Notes: generated from the sequence alone by a model not told the origin. 10,759 nucleotides of DNA from Nitriliruptoraceae bacterium (GCA_007118045.1 SKTG01000392.1:1-10759), one strand, 5' to 3'; shown: positions 1 through 6,076, counted from the stretch's first letter. A program made the numbers and translations.

Positions 1-743
1 AGATCGCCGATCGCGGCCCCCCGGACGCCCGGGTCGTCCGGGACGGAGGAGCGCGGCAGGGGCTCCCACGACGGCCCACCCGCTCGCCCCGGCCGGGCCC
101 CGGCTGGCTCCTGCAGGTGACCGGCTCGCCCCTGCGGGCCGCCAGCTCGCTCCAGCTGGTCGACGCGCGGGGCTGGCGGGGTGGGGGCGGCCGCCGCGCC
201 GAAGCCCGGCGGCCGCTCGAACAACGAACCCGGGTCGATCAGCGGTGGGGACGGTCCCGTCGGGGGCGGCTGGTCCACCTGCACGTCTTCGACCTCCGGC
301 GCGGTGGAGGTGATGGCGTCGACGACGGCGAGCTGAAGGGTCGCACTGGACGAGGGGCACCCGTCGCAGTTTCCCAGCAGCTGCAGGCGCACCACACCTT
401 CCGTGACCTCGAGCAGCTCGACGTCGCCGCCGTGCGACGCCAGGTACGGCCGAACGTCGTCGAGCGCCCGCTGTACCCGCTGCGTGACCGTCTCCGGATG
501 GAGGTCGTGGACGACGAGCAGGCTCGCGACGAGCTCGTCCTCGGTCATCGTCGCCAGGGTCTCCGGCGAACGCTCCGCGATCAGCGCGACGATCCGTTCG
601 AGGCCGAGGCCGTAGAGCTCGACCACCAGCCGGACCGTGCTCTCCGCGAGCTCGCGGAGCCGCGGGTCGTCGACGGCGGCCAGGGCCTGGAGTGCCTGGT
701 CGATGCGGTCACCGACCTCGGCGACGTCGTCCGCGGCCACCAC
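1..743 (-). CDS. NifU C-terminal-domain (CxxC) protein, partial, probably with a further domain beyond the window
   Basis: The frame stays open from just after the hhyL stop to the left edge, so the C-terminus is missing. Numbering from the GTG at 743, residues 1-85 are a mostly helical acidic stretch. Residues about 90-157 match the NifU C-terminal domain, with the motif GNCDGCPSSSATLQL (cysteines near 126 and 129) preceded by RPYLASHGGDVELLEV. NifU domains bind a transient or structural Fe-S cluster through this CxxC. A Pro/Ala/Gly/Arg-rich linker follows, then WEPLPRSSVPDD near the edge. From family knowledge, group 1h hydrogenase clusters often encode NifU-Rieske-like fusions as candidate electron-transfer partners; a Rieske-like domain here is inference because it lies outside the window. 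GTG at 743 or 740 has a GGGGG tract 5-8 nt upstream; GTG at 755 is the alternative. It lies about 30 bp behind hhyL and is surely cotranscribed with it. Confidence 0.85.
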   Translation of the reverse strand, partial: MVAADDVAEVGDRIDQALQALAAVDDPRLRELAESTVRLVVELYGLGLERIVALIAERSPETLATMTEDELVASLLVVHDLHPETVTQRVQRALDDVRPYLASHGGDVELLEVTEGVVRLQLLGNCDGCPSSSATLQLAVVDAITSTAPEVEDVQVDQPPPTGPSPPLIDPGSLFERPPGFGAAAAPTPPAPRVDQLERAGGPQGRAGHLQEPAGARPGRAGGPSWEPLPRSSVPDDPGVRGAAIGD

Positions 744-773
744 TGCGTCCCCCACCCCCGGTCCGTGTGGACC

Positions 774-2576
774 TCAGCCGTGCGGTTGGTTCGTCCCGCT
801 GGGCGAGTGCAGCTCCTTGATCACCCGACCGCCACCGAGGTACTGGTGCACACCGCACGGCAGGCACGGGTCGAAGCTGCGGACCGTGCGCATCACGTCG
901 ATGCCCTTGAAGTCGTCGAGGTCGTTCTCCTCGAAGATCGGCTGGCCCTGGACCGCGTCCTCGTAGGGTCCCGGCGTGCCGTACACGTCCCGAGGGTTCG
1001 CGTTCCACGGGGTCGGCGGGTACGGGTGGTAGTTGGCGATCTTGCCGCCTCTGATGACCATGTGGTGCGACAGCACGCCACGGACGGCTTCGGTGAACCC
1101 GCAGCCGATGCCCTCGTCGGGGACCTCGAACTCGTTCCAGGTCTTGGTTCGTCCCGCGCGAACCTCCGCGAGCGCCTGCTCGGCGAAGTGCAGCGCGGCT
1201 GCCGCCGAGTAGGCCTGGAAGTAGGTACGGGCCCGGTTGCGCTCGATCGTGTTGCTCCACCGGGGGATCTTCCACTCGAAGGCCACCTCCGGTTCGAGCA
1301 TCGTCTCCGGCAGGCGGATCTGGACACCGTCACCGGTGGCCGTGATGTAGTCGGTGTGCACCTTCCCGGCCAGGGCCGTGACCCACAGCCGGGCCAGCGG
1401 CCCACCGCCGGTATCCAGGGCCAGGTACGCGCCGTCGTGGTACCACCGGGGCGACATCACCCAGCTGTACTTGTCCGAGAAGTCGCGTTTCTGGGGTCGT
1501 GGCAGGGTGTGCTGGTTCCAGGGGTGCCGCGGATCCACCGGGTTGCCCAGCGGGTCACGGTCGACGAACTGCTCCTCCGCCTCCCAATCGTCGTAGTAGG
1601 AGGATCCGAGCAGGATGCGGATCCCGAGGTTGATGTCGACGAGGCTGGTGGTGACCAGCTTCCCGTCAACGACCACGCCGGGTGTGACGTACATGGAGTT
1701 GCCCCAGTGCTCCATGTCCTCGTAGCGGAAGTTGCACGCCTCCGGGTCCTGGAACGACCCCCAGCATCCGAGCAGGATGCGCCGGTTGCCGACCTCCTCG
1801 TAACCGGGGAGCGCTTCGTAGAAGAAGTCGAAGACGTCGTCGTGCATCGGCACGACCTTCTTCATGAACTCGACGTAGCGCATCAACCGGCTGAGGTAGT
1901 CGGTGAAGACCTGGATCGTGGCGACCGTGCCGATCCCACCCGGGTAGAGGGTCGAGGGATGGACGTGACGGCCCTCCATCAGCGAGAACATCTCGCGCGT
2001 GTAGCGGCTCACCTGCAGCGCTTCGCGGTAGAACTCCCCCTCGAAGGGATCGAACGCACGCATCAGGTCCGCGATCGTGGCGTAGCCGTGCCGAGCGGCG
2101 TGCGGCGCCTCCGTGCGCTCGGCCAGTTCGAGTACCCCCGGGTTGGTCTCCCCCACCATCCGCGCGCAGTAGTCGACCATCACCAGGTTCTCCTGGAAGA
2201 TGTTGTGATCGAACATGTACTCCGCGCCCTCACCGAGGTTGAACATCCACTCCGCGACCGGCGGCGGCTGCACGCCGTAGGCCATGTTCTGCGCGTAGCA
2301 CGAGCAGGTCGCGTGGTTGTCACCGCAGATGCCACAGATCCTGCTGGTGATGAAGTGCGCGTCGCGGGGATCCTTGTTCTGCATGAAGATCGAGTAGCCG
2401 CGGAAGATCGACGACGTGCTGTGGCACTCAGCGACCCGCATGTTGTTGAAGTCCATCTTGGTGTAGATGCCGAGGCTGCCGACGATCCGGGTCACGGGGT
2501 CCCAGGCCATCTCCACCAGGCCGTTGCCCCCGGCCTGCTTCGTGGTGGCGGCTGCGGTGTCCGCGGTGTGCGCCAT
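774..2576 (-). CDS. hhyL: [NiFe]-hydrogenase large subunit, group 1h (high-affinity) type
   Basis: This is the catalytic subunit (600 aa) of an uptake hydrogenase that splits H2 at a NiFe(CN)2CO centre. The L1 motif is RICGICGDNHATCS (Cys81, Cys84, His88) and the L2 motif is SFDPCLPCGVH (Cys571, Cys574, His577); the four cysteines are the nickel ligands. The GDNHATCS form of L1 and DPCLPCGVH followed by QYLGGG are typical of group 1h/5 enzymes, which scavenge trace or atmospheric H2 in aerobic soil bacteria, often during starvation. Twenty-three residues follow His577, which may be a removable C-terminal extension; no maturation protease lies in the window. The ATG at 2576 is chosen because GGGAGAGGGAG ends 2 nt upstream and homology starts soon after (MAWDPVTRIVG). 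The frame continues open far upstream, antisense-overlapping hhyS territory, but that part does not look like protein. It follows hhyS by 74 bp and precedes the NifU-type gene. Confidence 0.96.
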   Translation of the reverse strand: MAHTADTAAATTKQAGGNGLVEMAWDPVTRIVGSLGIYTKMDFNNMRVAECHSTSSIFRGYSIFMQNKDPRDAHFITSRICGICGDNHATCSCYAQNMAYGVQPPPVAEWMFNLGEGAEYMFDHNIFQENLVMVDYCARMVGETNPGVLELAERTEAPHAARHGYATIADLMRAFDPFEGEFYREALQVSRYTREMFSLMEGRHVHPSTLYPGGIGTVATIQVFTDYLSRLMRYVEFMKKVVPMHDDVFDFFYEALPGYEEVGNRRILLGCWGSFQDPEACNFRYEDMEHWGNSMYVTPGVVVDGKLVTTSLVDINLGIRILLGSSYYDDWEAEEQFVDRDPLGNPVDPRHPWNQHTLPRPQKRDFSDKYSWVMSPRWYHDGAYLALDTGGGPLARLWVTALAGKVHTDYITATGDGVQIRLPETMLEPEVAFEWKIPRWSNTIERNRARTYFQAYSAAAALHFAEQALAEVRAGRTKTWNEFEVPDEGIGCGFTEAVRGVLSHHMVIRGGKIANYHPYPPTPWNANPRDVYGTPGPYEDAVQGQPIFEENDLDDFKGIDVMRTVRSFDPCLPCGVHQYLGGGRVIKELHSPSGTNQPHG

Positions 2577-2650
2577 GGCTCCCTCTCCCGATCGGTGGGT
2601 GGGACGTGTCGTGACCCGTCGGCGGGACGAGGCCCCGCCGTGACGTGGCG
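2577..2650 (-). other. hhyS-hhyL spacer with a 7-bp perfect hairpin
   Basis: The 74-bp spacer between the two structural genes contains a perfect inverted repeat, CGGCGGG (2620-2626) and CCCGCCG (2634-2640), around a 7-nt loop. It lies just after the hhyS stop and about 45 nt before the hhyL start. No T-run follows on the transcribed strand, so it is not a clear intrinsic terminator. It could stabilise the hhyS message or set the subunit ratio; that role is inference. The hhyL ribosome binding site occupies 2579-2589. Confidence 0.45.
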
Positions 2651-3724
2651 CTACGCGCGCCAGTGCGGGATGTGACCGGTGGTGAGCTCGCGGCCCGCGT
2701 GCCGCCAGCTCGGTTCGTGGTCCAGGGTGTTCTCCGTCAGTCCTCGCAGACCACGCACGAGCTTGCCGTACGCCCCGCTGGCGGCCGTCGAGACCTTGCT
2801 GCCCGGTGGCTCGTCCATGAACGGCATGAACTTGTCCGGGAAACCGGGCATGGTGCACCCGATGCAGATCCCTCCGACGTTCGGGCACCCGCCGACCCCG
2901 TTGGTCCACCCCCGCTTCGGAACGTTGCACCTGACGACCGGGCCCCAGCACCCGAGCTTGACGATGCACTCCGGCGTCCCGTACTCGGTCGCGAACTGCC
3001 CCTGTTCGTAGTAGCCGGCCCGGTCGCAGCCCTCGTGCACCGTCTGGCCGAACAACCAGGTGGGGCGCAGGGCGTCGTCGAGGGGGATCATCGGCGCCTG
3101 GCCGGTCGCCTGGTAGAGCAGGTAGACCAGCGTCTCCGCGAGGTTGTCGGGATGCGTCGGGCATCCCGGTACGCACACGATCGGGAGGCCGGCCCGCGAG
3201 GTCCAGTCCCAGCCCAGGTAGTCCGGCAACCCCATCGCCCCGGTCGGGTTGCCTTCCATCGCGTGGATCCCGCCGTAGGTGGCGCAGGTACCGGCGGCCA
3301 CGATGCCCGTCGCGTGCGGGGCGAGCATGTCGATCCACTCGTTCGTGGTCCGCGGCTGCCCGGTCGCCGGGTCGTTGCCGAACGCGGCCCAGTACCCGTC
3401 GCCGTTGATGTTCTCGTTCGGGATCGAACCCTCGATCACCAGGAGGAAGGTGCCGAGCTCCCCGCGCGCGGCCCGGTGGAACCATTCGAGGAAGTCGTCG
3501 GCGCCGCCCTGCGGCCCGCATTCGAAGTCGATCAGCGGCCAATGCACCTGGATCGGCGGCAGGCCGGGCAGGGCGCCGAGCGCGATCTCCTCGACGCTCG
3601 GCTGCGTCGCGTTGGTCAGGGCGACCGAGTCGCCGTCGCAGCTCAGCCCCGCGTTGAGCCACAAGAGGTGGATCTCGCCGGGATCCGCCTCCGGACCTGC
3701 CGTCTCGGCTTGGGTCGCGGCCAT
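2651..3724 (-). CDS. hhyS: [NiFe]-hydrogenase small subunit, group 1h type
   Basis: This 357-aa Fe-S subunit carries electrons away from the NiFe site. The usual proximal-cluster CxxC is CDGD here (Cys29, Asp32), with the other ligands at Cys147 (GTCATYGG) and Cys188 (VPGCP). A 3-Cys/1-Asp proximal cluster is known for group 1h enzymes and linked with oxygen insensitivity. Distal ligands read as His230, Cys233, Cys253 and Cys259. Medial ligands read as Cys266, Cys287 and Cys290, plus Cys280 where standard enzymes have proline, which suggests a [4Fe-4S] medial cluster. The ligand assignment is by motif alignment in the head. There is no twin-arginine signal and no C-terminal membrane helix, so the enzyme is probably made and kept on the cytoplasmic side. 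The ATG at 3724 has GGGAGG 7 nt upstream. It is the first gene of the leftward operon and reads out of the divergent promoter region. Confidence 0.96.
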   Translation of the reverse strand: MAATQAETAGPEADPGEIHLLWLNAGLSCDGDSVALTNATQPSVEEIALGALPGLPPIQVHWPLIDFECGPQGGADDFLEWFHRAARGELGTFLLVIEGSIPNENINGDGYWAAFGNDPATGQPRTTNEWIDMLAPHATGIVAAGTCATYGGIHAMEGNPTGAMGLPDYLGWDWTSRAGLPIVCVPGCPTHPDNLAETLVYLLYQATGQAPMIPLDDALRPTWLFGQTVHEGCDRAGYYEQGQFATEYGTPECIVKLGCWGPVVRCNVPKRGWTNGVGGCPNVGGICIGCTMPGFPDKFMPFMDEPPGSKVSTAASGAYGKLVRGLRGLTENTLDHEPSWRHAGRELTTGHIPHWRA

Positions 3725-3891
3725 CCTCCAGCCTCCCGGTGAAGGCGGCCCACCGGCCCGACGGGCCGCACCGTGCGCAGCATCGGGCGCTGGGTCTCCC
3801 GGCCCAGAACGCCGGCCCAGATCCCGGCCGGCGGGTCACCCGCGACGCGCTCCGACGATACGCGGGTCCGGTGAGCCCGACAAGACCCGCC

Positions 3892-3927
3892 CCGGGTCGA
3901 GAACCGGGTCGAGAACCGGGTCGAGCG
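3892..3927. repeat. Three tandem 12-bp repeats (CCGGGTCGAGAA)
   Basis: The unit CCGGGTCGAGAA occurs at 3892-3903 and 3904-3915 exactly, and as CCGGGTCGAGCG at 3916-3927. The 12-bp period is slightly more than one helical turn. It lies about 150 bp upstream of hypC and about 170 bp upstream of hhyS. It may be an operator array or simple replication slippage. Confidence 0.8.
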
Positions 3928-3961
3928 ACCCTGGACACTGCCACGGCGAGGTGCGACGCTG

Positions 3962-4007
3962 CCTGCACACCGTCGAGTGGGCACCCTGCACACCGTCGGG
4001 TGGGCAC
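3962..4007. repeat. Tandem 23-bp direct repeat with one mismatch
   Basis: Two abutting 23-bp copies (3962-3984 and 3985-4007) share the core CCTGCACACCGTCG and the end GTGGGCAC. They differ only at one base in the middle (A at 3976, G at 3999). The period is close to two helical turns. The array ends 68 bp before the hypC start codon, a position suited to binding a regulator near the hypC promoter. That function is inference. Confidence 0.85.
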
Positions 4008-4075
4008 CGCGACGGTGAGCCGCGTCGCTCACGGTCCGGCTACGCGCGCGGCGGTGACCGGAGGAGGGAGCGGCC

Positions 4076-4510
4076 ATGTGCCTGGGGATCCCTGGTCGGA
4101 TCGTCGAGATCGTCGATCCAGGGCAGCAACGAGCGATCGCCGACGTCGACGGCGTACGCCGCGAGATCTCCGTCTCGTTGCTGGGGTTGCGGCAGCCCGA
4201 CGGGTCGGTCACCTCGACCATCGAGGTCGATGGTTCGGACGCGGTGACGGTGGACGACTGGGTCCTGATCCACGTGGGCTTCGCGATGTCGCGCATCGAC
4301 GAGGACGAGGCCGCGGCGACGCTCGCGGCGCTACGCGCCTACGGGGACCCCTACCAGCAGGAGATGGAGGAGTACGCCGCGGACGGGACGATGGACCCCC
4401 TCCGGATGTTCGCCGACGAGGTCGAGTGGTTGGCGCCCGACGGAGCCGCCGCCTCCGGACCTGAGCCGACGATGCCGGACACCCACGAGGCGCCGGCGGG
4501 CCGCTCGTGA
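4076..4510 (+). CDS. hypC: Hydrogenase maturation chaperone HypC, with long C-terminal tail
   Basis: HypC binds HypD and carries the Fe(CN)2CO unit to the apo large subunit. The N-terminus MCLGIPGRIVEIV has the essential Cys2, which becomes N-terminal after Met removal. The second conserved block, DDWVLIHVGFAMSRIDEDEA (about 60-79), closes the small beta-barrel domain. At 144 aa it is clearly longer than usual HypC (about 75-100 aa). The extra parts are a loop near residues 39-55 and an acidic tail after about residue 90 (YQQEMEEYAADG, then a Pro/Ala-rich end). I do not recognise the tail. The ATG at 4076 is fixed by the MCLGIPG motif and by GGAGGAGGGAG a few bases upstream. It is the first gene of the rightward operon, and its TGA overlaps a GTG (GTGA) that starts a 16-codon mini-ORF. 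Confidence 0.95.
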   Translation: MCLGIPGRIVEIVDPGQQRAIADVDGVRREISVSLLGLRQPDGSVTSTIEVDGSDAVTVDDWVLIHVGFAMSRIDEDEAAATLAALRAYGDPYQQEMEEYAADGTMDPLRMFADEVEWLAPDGAAASGPEPTMPDTHEAPAGRS

Positions 4511-4557
4511 ACGCGGACGACCTCCCATCGATGCTCCAGAACCCGAGCCGCTCGTGA
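4507..4557 (+). other. 16-codon mini-ORF bridging hypC and the SIS-HypC gene; flanked by 14-bp repeat
   Basis: A GTG overlapping the hypC stop (GTGA, 4507-4510) opens a frame encoding MNADDLPSMLQNPSRS, whose TGA (4555-4557) in turn overlaps the GTG start of the next gene (GTGA, 4554-4557). The 14-bp sequence GCCGCTCGTGAACG is exactly repeated at 4500-4513 and 4547-4560, so the gene junction itself looks duplicated with a 47-bp offset. The peptide may be only a coupling device or an accident of the duplication; nothing suggests a functional product. Confidence 0.35.
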
Positions 4558-5288
4558 ACGGCGACGAGATCACGACGGCTGCCGAGCGCGAGCTCGGCGA
4601 GCTCACGCGGGACCTCGCGACGACCTCCCTCGCGATGGCTCGCCGGTTCCGCGCCGGCGCGACGCTGTGGTGCGTCTCACCGACCTGGCCTCACCACGCC
4701 CGGCACGTCGCCGTCGAGTTCGTGCACCCGGTGATCGTCGGCAAGCCGGCACTATCGGCGCTGATCGGACCGGCCGAGGAGCCCATCGCCGGCCTGCGGG
4801 CCTCGATGACCAGGGGCGACCTCGTGCTCGCGATCGGTGACGGGCACGACGTCGTGACCGCGGACCTGATGCGCCGTGCCCATGCCTGGGGGGTCGAGAC
4901 CATCTGGATCGGTGCCGGTCCGCGACCGCCCGCGGGCGCTGCCGATCACGTGCTCTGGCTCGACGATGCACCTGGGACGGCCGCTGTCGACGGCCGCTTC
5001 ATCCTGCTCTACCACCTGCTGTGGGAGCTCACCCACGTGTGCCTGGAGCACCGAGGTCGCCTGCGGGAGCCGGCCCCGGTCTGCGAGGGGGAGGTCTGCA
5101 TCACCTGCTCCGACGACGGCCAGCTCGCCGAGGTGGTCAGCGTCCGGGACGGCGAGGCCCAGGTGCGGACCGCGGAGGGCCCGCGCATCGTGGACATCAC
5201 GTTGGTGGATCGGGCCGCCACCAACGATCTCGTGCTGGTCCACGCCGGTTCCGCCATCGCCCGCGTGTCCGACGAGGTGCCCGCGTGA
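4554..5288 (+). CDS. SIS-like domain fused to a C-terminal HypC-like domain
   Basis: This 244-aa protein has two parts. Residues about 1-170 resemble a degenerate SIS (sugar isomerase) domain of the GmhA type: HHARHVAVEF (His51, Glu55) aligns with the DAxHxAxE metal/catalytic segment of phosphoheptose isomerases. The phosphate-binding loop, normally STSGNS, reads as IGDGHD (94-99), so phosphosugar binding is doubtful. Residues about 175-242 are HypC-like: CEGEVCITCSDDG (Cys177, Cys182, Cys185) and NDLVLVHAGSAIARV. HypC normally uses an N-terminal cysteine; here it is internal. From memory, SIS/HypC fusions occur in actinobacterial hyp clusters, but I know of no proven role. A second maturation scaffold or a partner of the next SIS protein are possibilities. 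The GTG at 4554 has no good ribosome binding site and is probably coupled to upstream translation. The 3' end overlaps the next gene by 4 nt. Confidence 0.85.
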   Translation: MNGDEITTAAERELGELTRDLATTSLAMARRFRAGATLWCVSPTWPHHARHVAVEFVHPVIVGKPALSALIGPAEEPIAGLRASMTRGDLVLAIGDGHDVVTADLMRRAHAWGVETIWIGAGPRPPAGAADHVLWLDDAPGTAAVDGRFILLYHLLWELTHVCLEHRGRLREPAPVCEGEVCITCSDDGQLAEVVSVRDGEAQVRTAEGPRIVDITLVDRAATNDLVLVHAGSAIARVSDEVPA

Positions 5289-5950
5289 GCGAGGAGTCCA
5301 CCGGCTTCCTCTACCCCATGATCGACGGGGACGACGCGGGCGACCTCGACACGCTCCTAGAGGACCTGGCGACCTCGGCGACCTCGAAGAGCCGTACCTC
5401 CGCGGAGCTGACGAGCACCACCCTCGGTGCGCTGGATCAGCAGCTGGATCTCGTCGCGAGGGAGATGGCCGACCGGTTCGCCCGCGGCGGCCGCCTGTTC
5501 ACCTGCGGCAACGGCGGTTCGGCCACCGATGCCGAGGGGGTGGCGGCGCTGTTCGCCGTGCCCCCGGGCGGCGGCCGGCCGCTGGCCGCCCGCTCGCTGG
5601 TCGCGGACGTCTCGATCCTCACGGCGCTGTCGAACGACATCGGGTTCGAGGTGGTGTTCAGCCGTCAGCTGATCGCGCACGCCCGCGAACCGGACATCGT
5701 CATGGGCTTCTCCACGAGCGGCAACTCGGCCAACCTCATCGCGGCGTTCGAGCACGCCGCCGGTGCGGGCCTGCTCACCGTCGGCATCGCCGGCTACGAG
5801 GGCGGGGCCATGGCGGCCAGCGACGCGGTCACGCACTGTCTCGTGGTGCGATCGGACTCGGTGCACCGCATCCAGGAGGCGCAGTCCGCCCTGGCTCACG
5901 AGCTGTGGCATCGTGTCCAGCGGCACCTACCCGACCCGGCGCTCGCGTGA
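5285..5950 (+). CDS. GmhA-like SIS-domain protein (phosphoheptose-isomerase family, altered active site)
   Basis: This 221-aa protein has a full SIS fold signature: LFTCGNGGSATDAEG (72-85), ADVSILTALSNDIGFEVVFS (about 107-126), the phosphate loop GFSTSGNSANL (141-151) and the C-terminal HRIQEAQSALAHELWH (194-209). GmhA converts sedoheptulose 7-phosphate to a manno-heptose phosphate. The Gln and His of the IQE-x-H segment are kept (Gln197, His205), but the DAQHFAAE segment reads DAEGVAAL, so the family's first His and catalytic Glu are lost. It may therefore bind a phosphosugar without acting as a standard GmhA. Its place between two HypC-type genes and hypD, with a 4-nt overlap with the preceding gene, points to hydrogenase maturation rather than envelope sugar synthesis. 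The GTG at 5285 has GAGG 7 nt upstream. Longer in-frame extension upstream is an overlap shadow of the previous gene. Confidence 0.88.
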   Translation: MSEESTGFLYPMIDGDDAGDLDTLLEDLATSATSKSRTSAELTSTTLGALDQQLDLVAREMADRFARGGRLFTCGNGGSATDAEGVAALFAVPPGGGRPLAARSLVADVSILTALSNDIGFEVVFSRQLIAHAREPDIVMGFSTSGNSANLIAAFEHAAGAGLLTVGIAGYEGGAMAASDAVTHCLVVRSDSVHRIQEAQSALAHELWHRVQRHLPDPALA

Positions 5951-6076
5951 GGGCTCCCCCGGACCGGCCAGCACCCGCGGGCTTCCCGGTCCCGACCACC
6001 ACCCGCGGGCTCGAACCGGCCCCGCCACCACCCGGCTCCCCGGCCCCGCCCCCGGCACGACGAACAGGAGACGCTG
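5951..6076 (+). other. C-rich spacer with a 12-bp direct repeat before hypD
   Basis: This is the only real gap in the rightward operon (126 bp). It is very C-rich on the plus strand (runs such as CCCCGCCCCC), with few T. CACCCGCGGGCT occurs at 5972-5983 and 6000-6011. No stop interrupts the preceding gene's frame across it until hypD, so it could be decayed coding sequence or a linker, with Pro/Arg-rich translation. AGGAG at 6066-6070 is the hypD ribosome binding site. No promoter is evident. Confidence 0.5.

Larger units (their letters stand above)
3725..4075. promoter_or_regulatory. Divergent regulatory region between hhyS and hypC
   Basis: This 351-bp gap separates the starts of the leftward structural operon and the rightward hyp operon, so both promoters are expected here. 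I see no convincing -35/-10 pair, which is common in such GC-rich DNA. It holds small hairpins at 3754-3768 (CGGCCC, loop GAC, GGGCCG) and 3831-3843 (GCGGG, loop TCA, CCCGC). A 12-bp unit is repeated three times at 3892-3927, and a 23-bp unit is repeated twice at 3962-4007. The ends carry good ribosome binding sites: GGGAGG for hhyS (3732-3737, read leftward) and GGAGGAGGGAG for hypC (4060-4070). The open frames crossing it look like shadow translation. The repeats are candidate sites for a regulator that controls both operons. Confidence 0.65.

Noticed and set aside
774..776. Stop-codon readthrough or selenocysteine joining hhyL to the NifU-type gene
   Set aside because: The two genes share a frame with only TGA between them, but the TGA is not at a metal-ligand position, no SECIS-like hairpin is evident, and GTG starts with a G-rich upstream tract are available.
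117..2675. 852-codon open frame on the plus strand across hhyL
   Set aside because: It is antisense to hhyL and the NifU-type gene, is Arg/Val/Asp-rich with no recognisable motif, and is explained by high GC content removing stops.
3650..3724. Twin-arginine export signal on the small subunit
   Set aside because: The N-terminus is MAATQAETAGPEADPGEIHL, with no RR motif and no hydrophobic stretch.
2577..4007. Upstream extension of the hhyL frame to give a 1077-aa protein
   Set aside because: The extension overlaps hhyS in another frame and reads as Arg/Gly/Pro-rich shadow; a strong ribosome binding site and family homology place the start at 2576.
5285..5950. Calling this gene gmhA (lipopolysaccharide heptose synthesis)
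   Set aside because: The first His and the catalytic Glu of the DAxHxAxE segment are missing, and no heptose pathway genes are nearby; only family membership is supported.
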